From contig DBTM01000005.1 in NCBI GenBank assembly GCA_002307055.1, forward strand, positions 68,027-88,159: 20,133 nucleotides of DNA. Reading direction: 5' to 3'. The position numbers and the translations under genes are program-made. Under the pieces are notes generated by a model that saw only the letters and a list, made by a program, of their open reading frames with translations, did no database searches and had not been told where the DNA came from. Of the stretch, positions 1 through 7,429 are shown piece by piece (position 1 is the stretch's first letter; each line of letters begins with the position of its first letter). The DNA is from Clostridiales bacterium UBA1316. GTDB taxonomy: Bacteria > Bacillota > Clostridia > Oscillospirales > Oscillospiraceae.

Positions 1-327
1 TATGCCGACCAGTCCGTCGGCGACGCGCTGAGCCTGACACTCGCCAAGACGGTTTATCAGTGGCTCGGCTATGATCAGAATATGCTGCTCATGTACAACT
101 ACCGCGACGGCACCAACCACGGGCAGAACTATCACGGCGAGGATGCCGGTCAGCGCAGCCGCACGGCAGAATACCTCAACTCCTATTTCTACGGCAAAAA
201 AATGTCCGCTGCAACCCTGAAGCGGCTGCAGACAGACCCATTCTATAACGATGTCATCAACGGCCAGGACGGCTACACCCGCAACTTCGGCGGCCTCAAA
301 GCCATGGCCCCGTGGATAAAATCATAA
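1..327 (+). CDS. C-terminal part of a probable alpha/beta-hydrolase (carbohydrate esterase-like); 5' end outside window
   Basis: The reading frame is open from the first base and stops at TAA 325-327, giving the last 108 residues of a longer protein. The visible part has a helix-like segment (SLTLAKTVYQWLG) followed by a strand-like LLMYNYRDG and a His-containing GTNHGQ. This arrangement resembles the end of the alpha/beta-hydrolase fold, where the catalytic histidine sits after the last strand. Glucuronoyl-esterase-type enzymes (CE15) are one possibility, which would suit the hemicellulose genes elsewhere in the window. The nucleophile region is not visible, so the family is a guess. The next gene starts 23 bases downstream on the same strand with its own ribosome binding site, so the two are probably co-transcribed. 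Confidence 0.5.
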   Translation, partial: YADQSVGDALSLTLAKTVYQWLGYDQNMLLMYNYRDGTNHGQNYHGEDAGQRSRTAEYLNSYFYGKKMSAATLKRLQTDPFYNDVINGQDGYTRNFGGLKAMAPWIKS

Positions 328-350
328 ACAGCTTGAAAGGAGCACAGCAA

Positions 351-2117
351 ATGAAAACAGCGGCGCATTTTGTCAGTTTGTCGGAGACACCGTTTTCCCG
401 CAGGGGTTCTTATTTCGCTTTTTTTAATGATATCGAGGGGCAGGAGCTCTTTGGCATGCCGGTGCTTTATATCGGGAGTACGCGGGGCGGCGGGGCGTCG
501 ATGAGCGCGTCTGTCAGCTACCGGCAGGTGAAGGCGGAAATTATTCGGGACGGCAAGGTGCTGCCGACGGTTATTTCCACGACGAATTATGAGGTCGTGC
601 TGCAGTCTGACTACGGCGAATTCCGTTTTTGTATCGGCGAGCGCCGCTTTGTCCGGATCAGGGGCACCGACGGACTTACCCTGCGCCTGACGCCGAGGGT
701 GCTGCCCGGAGGCGGCACGGTCACGGACTTGCTCGACGGCACTTGGCAGTTTAATTTTCACGAAACCAACGCCTTGCTGCTGCCTTTTACAGGGACACTC
801 AGCGTCACAAGAAGCCCAGCGAGTCTGATATTTGATATTGCGCCCGACGCGTCAGGGATTGTTGATGTGGGCATCGAGGAACATACCATCGACCCGATCT
901 GCCGCCCGCTTGAGCAATATCCGGCGTATAGGGCGTGCGTGGCCGGGTATAAAGCGGAGTTTGACGCGTTCGCCGAAGCTGTCTGCCCGGCGCTTCCGGC
1001 ACCGTATGAGCCGATGCGCCTCAAAGCCATCTGGACGACATGGTGCCTGATGGTGGAGCCCGACGGCGAAGCGATTTTCAAGCACTCCATGGTGAAGATG
1101 CTCCGGGGCATGTTTGAGCATGTTTCCGGCTGGCAGCAGGCGATGCAGATCATCTGCCTGAGCCACAATGTGAAGCTGGCCTGGGATATCCTCAGCGGCG
1201 TTTTTGATTATCAGGACCAAAACGGCAGGATAGCCGACCTGCTGGATAACAACACATGGAATAAAAATGCCATGAAACCGCCTTTCCAGGGCGTCGCGCT
1301 CCGGTGGCTCCTTGACAACTGCGATATCAGCAGCATCCCATACGAGGATAAACTGAATGTGTACAAAGGCATGGTGCGCTGGACTGACTACTTCTTCAAG
1401 TGCCGGGACATCGACAAGGACGGCATCTGGGAAAACCGCAACCCCGGAGAAACCGGCTGGGAGGACGCGCCTTACTTTACGGTTGGGTTCCCGTTAGCCT
1501 CACCGGACATGAACGCGTATCTGGCTCTTCAGCTCGAGGCTCAGGCTAAGCTCGGCCGGCTTATCGGCATTGACAGCGGCATCTGCGCCGGGTTTGAAAG
1601 CCGCGCGGCAGCTCTTGTGCAGAAAATTATCGATGCCTTCTGGGACGGCAGCCGCTGGGTCGCCTTCAACAGCGAAACAAAAGCCGTGGCTTACACAAAG
1701 AGCCTGCCGCTCTTTGCGGTGCTCATTCTCGGCAAGCGCCTGCCTCAGGAAATCATCGACAAGTCCATTGATTACATATTCAAAGAGGGCGAATTCCTCA
1801 CCCCCTTCGGCCTGGCTTCCGAATCCCTGAAAAGCGACGATTTTTTCCACGGCTGGAGCAAGGGCTGCGTCAACACGCCTTCGCAGTTCATCTTCTGCCT
1901 GGCACTCGAAGCCTGCGGTAGAACCGACCTGGCAAAGGAAGTCGCCCGCCGCTATTTGGACACCCTGACGAAAACCGGCCTGTATCACATGCACAACGCT
2001 CTGACCGGCGAAGCGGAAAAGCTCCTCATCGGCAACATGACCAACGGCGAAAAATACCTCTTCTGGTCGAGCTGGACGGCTTCGTGCTATCTGTTTTTAG
2101 CGGGACGTTATTATTAG
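351..2117 (+). CDS. (alpha/alpha)6-barrel glycoside hydrolase, GH63/GH37-like
   Basis: A 588-residue protein without signal peptide, so probably cytoplasmic. The start at ATG 351 is chosen because AAAGGAGC lies just upstream at 336-343; an in-frame GTG at 312 would run into the preceding gene. The N-terminal 200 residues look like a beta-rich domain. The rest is helical with many Trp, typical of a six-hairpin glycosidase. Around residues 366-373 the motif GETGWEDAP resembles the conserved segment of GH63 and related trehalase-like enzymes, where an Asp (here D372) is the general acid. The segment is followed by SPDMNAYL, also typical of the clan. Substrate cannot be read from sequence; likely an alpha-linked oligosaccharide. 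It follows an esterase-like gene, consistent with a polysaccharide-utilisation operon. Confidence 0.7.
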   Translation: MKTAAHFVSLSETPFSRRGSYFAFFNDIEGQELFGMPVLYIGSTRGGGASMSASVSYRQVKAEIIRDGKVLPTVISTTNYEVVLQSDYGEFRFCIGERRFVRIRGTDGLTLRLTPRVLPGGGTVTDLLDGTWQFNFHETNALLLPFTGTLSVTRSPASLIFDIAPDASGIVDVGIEEHTIDPICRPLEQYPAYRACVAGYKAEFDAFAEAVCPALPAPYEPMRLKAIWTTWCLMVEPDGEAIFKHSMVKMLRGMFEHVSGWQQAMQIICLSHNVKLAWDILSGVFDYQDQNGRIADLLDNNTWNKNAMKPPFQGVALRWLLDNCDISSIPYEDKLNVYKGMVRWTDYFFKCRDIDKDGIWENRNPGETGWEDAPYFTVGFPLASPDMNAYLALQLEAQAKLGRLIGIDSGICAGFESRAAALVQKIIDAFWDGSRWVAFNSETKAVAYTKSLPLFAVLILGKRLPQEIIDKSIDYIFKEGEFLTPFGLASESLKSDDFFHGWSKGCVNTPSQFIFCLALEACGRTDLAKEVARRYLDTLTKTGLYHMHNALTGEAEKLLIGNMTNGEKYLFWSSWTASCYLFLAGRYY

Positions 2118-2134
2118 GGGACGCGAAAATATGA

Positions 2135-2178
2135 GCCGATGCTCTGCTTGATTTTAAGCTATCAAACAGAACACCGGC
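2135..2178 (-). terminator. Imperfect hairpin, minus-strand terminator of the membrane-protein gene
   Basis: Arms 2135-2152 and 2161-2178 with an 8-base loop. Read on the plus strand three of 18 pairs are A-C mismatches. Read on the minus strand all three become G-U wobbles and the stem is complete. The structure is therefore probably formed in the minus-strand transcript, just downstream of the 2219-2857 gene. A short T-containing run (TCATATTTT) follows on that strand. Confidence 0.5.
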
Positions 2179-2218
2179 CCTTGAAACATACGACTATGAA
2201 TCTCCATGCGTCAATTTC

Positions 2219-2857
2219 CTAATCGAAATTAATAATCCAGGGAGTTACAGTCGATATACTGGTTTTCCCCTTTTTCCTGGTCTTTATCTCTCCACTATCA
2301 GCCTGTTTTATCTGGACTATTAAGTATATGCAAAATAAAATTACGTAGATTACGATAATCTCTACTGCTATTAGCGCTTTCAATGAAATCTTCATGACAG
2401 GAATAGAGTCAAGTGCCACGATAACCGGTGTAGCTGAAAGGATAATAAATGTTATGACAATAATGTTTTCAGGCCTGAAGAAAAACCATTTTAATGTGTC
2501 CTGCGGTCGTTTAATTTTAATCTTTAATTTATGCGTAATTTCTTTTGGGCTTTCGTGTGACAACCCCTCTAACAATAAGATGCTTATTGCTCTCGCGCAT
2601 GAAACATATTGTATAGACCAAGAGCGGAAATTAACTATGATAAAGCTACACAAAGCGCCGAATACCACCATTACAATGCCAAGACTGATAACTAGGAAGG
2701 TGCTTAATATAACTTTGCTGGCATATAAGCCTATATATGCTGCATAAACAGATATGTAGATGATGATGATACTGTCTCGGCGTTTCGGCTGTTCTCTTGC
2801 GTGTTCATTGCATTCGGAGTAAACCATTTTTAGAATATCAGATTTATTGTTTTCCAT
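2219..2857 (-). CDS. Hypothetical four-helix membrane protein
   Basis: A 212-residue protein of unknown function. Start ATG 2857 is preferred: the upstream in-frame TTG at 2869 forms part of the TTGGAG ribosome binding site. Two hydrophobic helices lie at about residues 32-52 and 55-78. A charged cytosolic-like stretch of about 50 residues follows, and two more helices lie at about 132-152 and 160-188. The C-terminus is basic. This 2+2 layout is shared with several poorly understood membrane families (RipA-like octameric proteins, SLATT-type proteins), but no diagnostic motif was recognised. The gene and its surroundings are clearly more AT-rich than neighbours, and it stands alone against the flanking plus-strand genes, so recent acquisition is possible. 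Confidence 0.65.
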   Translation of the reverse strand: MENNKSDILKMVYSECNEHAREQPKRRDSIIIIYISVYAAYIGLYASKVILSTFLVISLGIVMVVFGALCSFIIVNFRSWSIQYVSCARAISILLLEGLSHESPKEITHKLKIKIKRPQDTLKWFFFRPENIIVITFIILSATPVIVALDSIPVMKISLKALIAVEIIVIYVILFCIYLIVQIKQADSGEIKTRKKGKTSISTVTPWIINFD

Positions 2858-3043
2858 AATAAGCTCCAATCACGAAGTGAATAAGATATTCGCTGCGCGA
2901 AGTTTAGTTCCTATTTAAAAGGTAAACAGTTAACAAAAGAATATAGAGGGTCGCAATTGCAGTCGGCGCATACAAATAATTAGTATAAAAGTATTAGTAT
3001 AAAAATTATACAATATTATATTAATATAGTCAATAATTAGGAA

Positions 3044-3075
3044 AAGGACTAAGCGCGGGTTTTGCTTAGCCCCTT
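3044..3075 (-). terminator. Minus-strand hairpin with T run (orphan terminator-like)
   Basis: Arms 3044-3054 and 3064-3074. Plus-strand reading leaves two A-C mismatches; on the minus strand these become G-U pairs, giving an 11-pair stem followed by TTTTCC. No minus-strand gene is recognised upstream of it (3076-3314), so it would end an unannotated short transcript or be a remnant. Confidence 0.4.
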
Positions 3076-3181
3076 AAAATATCGATGATACATTAAAAGC
3101 GCATAAATAGAAATAAAAGGTGAGCCTCTGTATTATAACCGTTCCTGTTGTTGATATTCAAAAGAGATTTGTATATGAATT

Positions 3182-3217
3182 CAGACGCGGGAACAGTACT
3201 CGCGTCTGGCTTTTTTT
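3182..3217 (+). terminator. Intrinsic terminator, plus strand, with no obvious gene upstream
   Basis: Perfect 8-bp stem CAGACGCG / CGCGTCTG (3182-3189, 3201-3208) followed by GC and seven T (3211-3217). The opposite strand lacks a T run. The nearest plus-strand gene upstream ends at 2117, so this terminator probably belongs to a short unannotated transcript. Confidence 0.65.
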
Positions 3218-3314
3218 GACTGCTGTTTATATTTTACTTCACACTTTGAACCTTTTACGGGTTGCATAACATCATAATACATGAAATCGATTTCAAAGCT
3301 TTGAGGAGATGCGC

Positions 3315-4580
3315 ATGACCGACGAGAAGAAGGCTGAATTTGAAGAGCTGCTTATTAAAAACAGGATTCCGATAGAGCGGTATATCAATTATAAGCTGCA
3401 AAGTGCACAGTACGCGGACGATGTGATCCAAAATACGTTTTTGGCTGCTTACCGCAGCTTTGAGACGCTCAGGGATGTATCTCTGTTTAAATGGTGGCTT
3501 TTAAAGATTGCTAAAAACGAATGCACTCTTTTCTATCGAAAGCAGAGCAAGCTCAGCACTATCAGCATCGACGATGTGAGCGAGCAGGTCTTCGCTGCCA
3601 GAGATGAATTTACCGAAAAATATTCCGGCAGTGAGATGCTTTCTAAGCTGGAAGACAGAGACGCAAAAATCCTCACCCTATTCCTGCTCGAAGAAAGAAG
3701 CCAACACGAAATCGCCGATCGTTTGCATATACCCATCGGAACCGTAAAAAGCAGGATATATTACGCCAAGCGCCGGTTTGCCGAGCTATACGGCGCAGAA
3801 AATATGAAAGGAATAAAAAAGATGAAAAATACATTAAATTTCCCGCTTATTATGCCGGAATTACAGCTGATACGAAAGGATGTACCGTTTTTTGAGGTTA
3901 GATACGAGGATGATTGCTTTATCATCCCTAAACTGGGCAATAAAAGCTCCTGGGCGTCCTATCAGTATCCACAGAGGGAACTTATCACGGTGTCAACCAG
4001 CCATGTTTCGAAAAAAGCCGTCATACACGGCGTTGAAGGTGTTAAGATTAACAGGGATACCTATAACGTCAAGAGTGATTATTTCGGCGTAAATGAAGCG
4101 ATCTGGTTTACGCAGCTGACGGATGAGTATATACGGTCTCTAGGTGTTATACAAAGCGATGGAGACGACGACTATCCGACCAAGGTATACACCTTCCTTG
4201 AGGAGGAGTACGATATCGTCTGTAACGGCAATGACAGAGTGCACGGCATGCCTGTAATGATTATAGAAAACCCGCTGCAAAGAGAGGGTGAAGCGCTTCA
4301 AATCGCACTGTACAACACCCGTTATACGGACGGTGTCTATGCGGTGACAATCGGGAAGAGGACCTTTGAGACGATTAAGTTCGTTTGGGTTCAGCAGAGC
4401 ACCATATTGACAGATACTTATGTGGATAGAAACGGCAGGACGATTCTCACCAGATGGTACGAGCCGACGTATTGGATGAGCCAGGAGCGGCAGGAGCGCT
4501 TCAAGCCTAATGCAACGTGTATCGTTAACGGTATGGAATTTGCCCATATCGAGGACCGCATCGGCGAATATGTATTGTAA
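3315..4580 (+). CDS. ECF-type sigma-70 factor fused to a large C-terminal domain
   Basis: A 421-residue protein. ATG 3315 is chosen because GAGGAG at 3303-3308 ends six bases before it; an in-frame ATG at 3309 overlaps the Shine-Dalgarno. Residues about 5-75 match sigma region 2 (YADDVIQNTFLAAYRSF, then WWLLKIAKNEC). Residues about 115-165 match region 4, with the helix-turn-helix ending in IPIGTVKSRIYYAKRRF. From residue 170 there is an extra domain of about 250 residues, beta-rich and without membrane segments. It resembles the tails of other long clostridial sigma factors, whose function is not known to me; sensing is an inference. An internal ATG at 3822 with its own AAAGGA lies exactly at the domain junction. 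No anti-sigma gene is adjacent, so the tail may replace one. Confidence 0.85.
   Translation: MTDEKKAEFEELLIKNRIPIERYINYKLQSAQYADDVIQNTFLAAYRSFETLRDVSLFKWWLLKIAKNECTLFYRKQSKLSTISIDDVSEQVFAARDEFTEKYSGSEMLSKLEDRDAKILTLFLLEERSQHEIADRLHIPIGTVKSRIYYAKRRFAELYGAENMKGIKKMKNTLNFPLIMPELQLIRKDVPFFEVRYEDDCFIIPKLGNKSSWASYQYPQRELITVSTSHVSKKAVIHGVEGVKINRDTYNVKSDYFGVNEAIWFTQLTDEYIRSLGVIQSDGDDDYPTKVYTFLEEEYDIVCNGNDRVHGMPVMIIENPLQREGEALQIALYNTRYTDGVYAVTIGKRTFETIKFVWVQQSTILTDTYVDRNGRTILTRWYEPTYWMSQERQERFKPNATCIVNGMEFAHIEDRIGEYVL
3807..3824 (+). promoter_or_regulatory. Possible internal ribosome binding site and start for the sigma tail domain
   Basis: AAAGGA at 3807-3812, then nine bases, then ATG 3822-3824 in the frame of the sigma gene. 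The position coincides with the end of sigma region 4 and the start of the C-terminal domain. Translation from here would give the 252-residue tail as a separate protein. Confidence 0.35.
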
Positions 4581-4601
4581 AGCTGCATAATTAATTAGCA
4601 A

Positions 4602-4666
4602 CAGGGATGGTTTACTCTTCTTGCAATTGAAGATTGCAATCAAAGCAAGACACTAAACCATCCCTG
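4602..4666. terminator. Nested palindrome between convergent sigma genes, likely bidirectional terminator
   Basis: A perfect 13-bp inverted repeat CAGGGATGGTTTA (4602-4614) and its complement (4654-4666) encloses a second inverted repeat TTGCAAT / ATTGCAA (4621-4627, 4633-4639). It lies between the stop codons of two converging genes (4580 and 4684). T tracts are weak on both sides, so termination is inferred from structure and position. A small palindromic repeat element is the alternative. Confidence 0.5.
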
Positions 4667-4683
4667 CTGAGCTTATTTGTTGT

Positions 4684-6280
4684 TTATTTCACAATCATCC
4701 ACATGGCGAGCCTGGCTTGCTCGGGGTGCTCGGGCACGATGAGATCGCCGGAGGCAACTGCGTCGTTGACGGTCATCATACGGATGGCGAACATGTCCAT
4801 GGTGGCGCAGAAGGACAGCTGTTCGGCGAGTGCGGAGCTGGCGGTGGCTTTCAGGATGGCGAGCACCTCGTCGAAGGCGGTTGTTATGGCGTCTGACAAT
4901 TGCGGGCAGAGCGGGTGCGCGGTGACGGCGGCATCGAGCTGCTTGAGGGTATCGTCTTCGAACACAAGGACATCGGGGATGATCACATCCTGCTCTGTGT
5001 GTGCGAAGCGGCCGTCAATTTGCTGCCAGATGGTGCGCTCAGGTGCGGAGAGCGCGCTGAGTGTCCGGCGGTTTTTGATGATATCCGCCAGGAGCGAGGC
5101 TACCTCCAGTGTTAATCCATTACCGTGGTAATCATTGATCTTGTAGCTGTAGAACTCGTATTGCCAGAGCATGTTGGGATAGCGGCCGGCACCGTTGTGG
5201 CTCATGACGGTGGCTTCGTCGATATCGTTTTCCTCGTAACCGACGAAGCCCCAGTCACCGCCGTCATTGCGTTTTTGTTTATGGTCCTGCGAAAATCGCG
5301 GTGAGTTAATAAGCGCTTGATTCATAACGTAGACCAGCAGGAACCAACGGAGCGCCTCGTCACCGGCGTTATTGCGCACTGCGCCGAGCGAGCGAAGCAC
5401 CGGGAGCAGGCTGTTAGTCATCTGCACGGCGAGCACTGTTCGATTCTTAGCGCCATGCCGCAGCGTGTCGTATACCTGGCGCTGATAACCTTTGTCCTCA
5501 ATGAAAAAGTTTGTTATGTAACGGCTGCCGATACGCTTTAGAAGCGTCGCCTTTTCGAGCAGCTCAATCTCCTCTTCCGCGTAGGGCAGCGCAATGCCCA
5601 GGGCAATAGCGAGCTCCTCGGCGGTACTTGGGTTGTTATGCGCCTCAAGTAAAAGATTTTTTGGGATTTTTACGGCTGACAGCCGTCCATGGCAGACCGC
5701 TCGGCTGAGAGCCTGCAGCCGCAAAGGATACATTCTCCGGCTTATAGCTTTTTGTTCCGAATTCTCGTGACATCTCCATACCTTCTTTCAGTTTTTGTCG
5801 GATACGGAACAGCTTTGAAACCACCGTTCCTTTAGGCAGGTTCAGCAGCTTTGCGATATCTTCCGTTCGGCGGTCGTCGATGTAATAAGCAATCAGTATC
5901 TCCCTGTAGTCCGCGGCAACAAACGCCAGCTCGCGCCGGAGCAGCTCCAGCTGTTCGGCTCGAAGCAGCGTGTCGTCTATATTGCCGTCTGCAGCCAGCT
6001 CAAGCGCCTCAATGCCGTCATCGGATACACACGCCCGAGCTTTGCGTGCACTCAAAACCCATCTGCTGTAACGATTACGCGCAATCCGCCATACCCAAGC
6101 CTGAAAATTCCGCGGTATTGTTCCTTTGCTCAATGCTGTCACAACGTCAATACCCACATCCCCGGCGACATCCTCCGCCTCGGCGGCGCTGCCGCATTTT
6201 CGCAGGCAGAAGTAAAACACCTTTTCCATATACTCACGCACGTATTCACGAATCAGTGCATTAGCCGTATCGCTTGCCAT
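4684..6280 (-). pseudogene. ECF sigma factor with C-terminal extension, split by a +1 frameshift
   Basis: Two overlapping frames together make one gene. The first (6280 to TGA 5645-5647) carries sigma region 2 (residues about 10-80; EAEDVAGDV, WVWRIARNRYSRW) and region 4 (about 105-170; LPKGTVVSKLFRIRQKLKEG). It continues into KSYKPENVSF, which in related long sigma factors leads into a winged-helix segment. That segment (NLLLEAHNNPSTAEELAIALG) is found in another frame, open to 4684. Removing one base from the A5 tract (5667-5671) or the A6 tract (5657-5662), as read on the minus strand, would join them into a protein of 531 residues. No credible start exists for the downstream part. ATG 6280 is chosen because sigma homology begins there, although its Shine-Dalgarno (GAAGGG) is distant. 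Decay, sequencing error and slippage are all possible. Confidence 0.8.
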
Positions 6281-6324
6281 AGCCAAACCTGCCCTTCTGC
6301 CTATATAGAGACCCGACGCCGGAT

Positions 6325-6534
6325 TTGATTGCATGCGCATCCATAAAATCAGAAAAATGGTTTCCGCATGTCGGAATTTGGTATTCGGATTCAGAGAAAA
6401 TCAAGGCGGTACTGCCAATGGCTTGTGAGTTATTTGATGAGGTGTGCGTCAGTCTCGTTGCTGTCCGTGTAACAGCATTACAAAATAATGAATTCGAGAT
6501 ACTTGCGGAGTTTCCCTTAAACAGTATGATATAA
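6325..6534 (+). pseudogene. Possible gene fragment of unknown family
   Basis: An open frame of 69 codons beginning at a TTG without a clear ribosome binding site. Its translation reads like real protein (MACELFDEVCVSLVAVRV) but no family was recognised. It lies directly before the AraC-type remnant, so both may be debris of one deleted segment. It could also be chance coding. Confidence 0.25.
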
Positions 6535-6629
6535 ATGAAATGTTTAGCACATCGGACACAAACGAGCATTCTATGACGGGATAAGCTGACGGTTTTTATG
6601 CTATTATAGTCCTTGAAGAGGTGGAAAAT

Positions 6630-6773
6630 GTGGACTGGATACAGAGCGTTCAACAATCACTGAACTATATCGAGGCGCATCTGCTTGACGAGGAGCTAGA
6701 CAACGACTATGTTGCAAGGCATGCATACTCGTCGAACGCGAATTTTACATGGACGAGGTTGTGCGGATTCTAA
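6630..6773 (+). pseudogene. N-terminal remnant of an AraC-family regulator
   Basis: Starting at GTG 6630, with an AAGAGG Shine-Dalgarno just upstream, the frame reads VDWIQSVQQSLNYIEAHLL and continues through DNDYVARHAYSSNANF. This is the usual beginning of AraC-type regulators that carry the DNA-binding domain at the N-terminus, entering the first helix-turn-helix. After NANF the normal sequence is interrupted and a stop follows about ten codons later. Nearly all of the roughly 280-residue protein is therefore missing. The next minus-strand gene ends only 36 bases away, so a deletion presumably removed the rest. Confidence 0.6.
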
Positions 6774-6808
6774 ATGAAAATTTATTATTTATCATCAGTG
6801 TTATGTTG

Positions 6809-7429
6809 TCACCGTCTCTTGCTGACAAGCGCTTGAATAGGTTTGCTAATTGCAGGGCAAAGTATGGCGCTCACAATAGCTTCGGGTATGCCGCTTGTCA
6901 GAATGGTAATACCTATAATTATAATCATAGACTGTCCGGCGAGAGATGAATACTGTCTGCCGAAAAATAGCCAGATACCGCCCATGACACCAATCGTATT
7001 TGTCAGACTTCCCGCGATACTTCCGATTATCATATTCAAATAATTTTTTTCAGTTTTACTTTTTGAAAGAGATTTATATAGGCTTCCTGCAACAGTTCCT
7101 ACAAGAATACGCGGAATAAAGCAAATCAGCACACTTCCAAAATTGCCGTGTATATCACCAAACGAATAAAGTGGTGTAAATACAAACGCGGCAAGAGGTG
7201 ACGGCGGCGTGAATGTCCATACGATAAAGCTGAATAAACCCGCGATTGCCCCCATCACTGTCCCGGCTTTTGTACCAAGCAAAAGGGCTGTTATGATAAC
7301 GGGTATCATTGCGAGGGTAGCGACAATCGGGCCAAGAGCAGGCAGAGAACCAAGTGGTGTAAAGCAAAAAATCGCTTCAATCGCGGCTAAAACCGAAAAT
7401 TGAACAAGGAACAAAGTTTTATTTTTCAT
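6809..7429 (-). CDS. ECF transporter S component (substrate-binding membrane subunit)
   Basis: A 206-residue very hydrophobic protein with about six membrane helices. The N-terminal part (LGSLPALGPIVATLAMIPVI, then ALLLGTKAGTVMGAIAGLFSF) is typical of the ECF_trnsprt family: S components that bind a vitamin or similar micronutrient and dock on a shared EcfAAT energy module. No ATPase or EcfT gene is nearby, so it would use a module encoded elsewhere. The start codon overlaps the stop of the TetR gene (ATGA), with AAAGGA upstream, so the two are translationally coupled. Control by the TetR protein is therefore very likely. Substrate is unknown; TetR control is not the usual riboswitch arrangement for vitamin S components. 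Confidence 0.8.
   Translation of the reverse strand: MKNKTLFLVQFSVLAAIEAIFCFTPLGSLPALGPIVATLAMIPVIITALLLGTKAGTVMGAIAGLFSFIVWTFTPPSPLAAFVFTPLYSFGDIHGNFGSVLICFIPRILVGTVAGSLYKSLSKSKTEKNYLNMIIGSIAGSLTNTIGVMGGIWLFFGRQYSSLAGQSMIIIIGITILTSGIPEAIVSAILCPAISKPIQALVSKRR

Larger units (their letters stand above)
2870..3314. other. AT-rich gene-free stretch between divergent genes
   Basis: 445 bases without a credible gene, unusually AT-rich in its central part (about 2980-3040, with two copies of TTAGTATAAAA). It must hold the promoters of the minus-strand membrane protein and of the plus-strand sigma gene. It also holds two hairpins annotated separately. Short inverted repeats occur at 2869-2902 (TCAC-GAA-GTGA; TTCGC-TGC-GCGAA). 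Confidence 0.6.
6281..6808. other. 528-base stretch of probable gene remnants
   Basis: No intact gene is visible. The plus strand holds a short coding-like fragment (about 6325-6534) and the truncated start of an AraC-type regulator (6630-6773). The opposite-strand open frame across 6261-6656 looks like a shadow, since it has no recognisable domain. Confidence 0.5.

Noticed and set aside
1500..1994. A 164-codon minus-strand open frame inside the GH63-like gene
   Set aside because: Antisense shadow of a gene with conserved glycosidase motifs; no start signal or domain.
5655..5675. Classical programmed -1 ribosomal frameshift in the split sigma gene
   Set aside because: The shift needed is +1 (or -2), and the A6 tract in the sigma frame is not a canonical X-XXY-YYZ site. 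Slippage during transcription remains possible.
6261..6656. A 131-codon minus-strand open frame over the AraC-type remnant
   Set aside because: No domain or start signal, low-complexity His/Ser/Arg content, and it overlaps the sigma start and plus-strand fragments that look like real protein.
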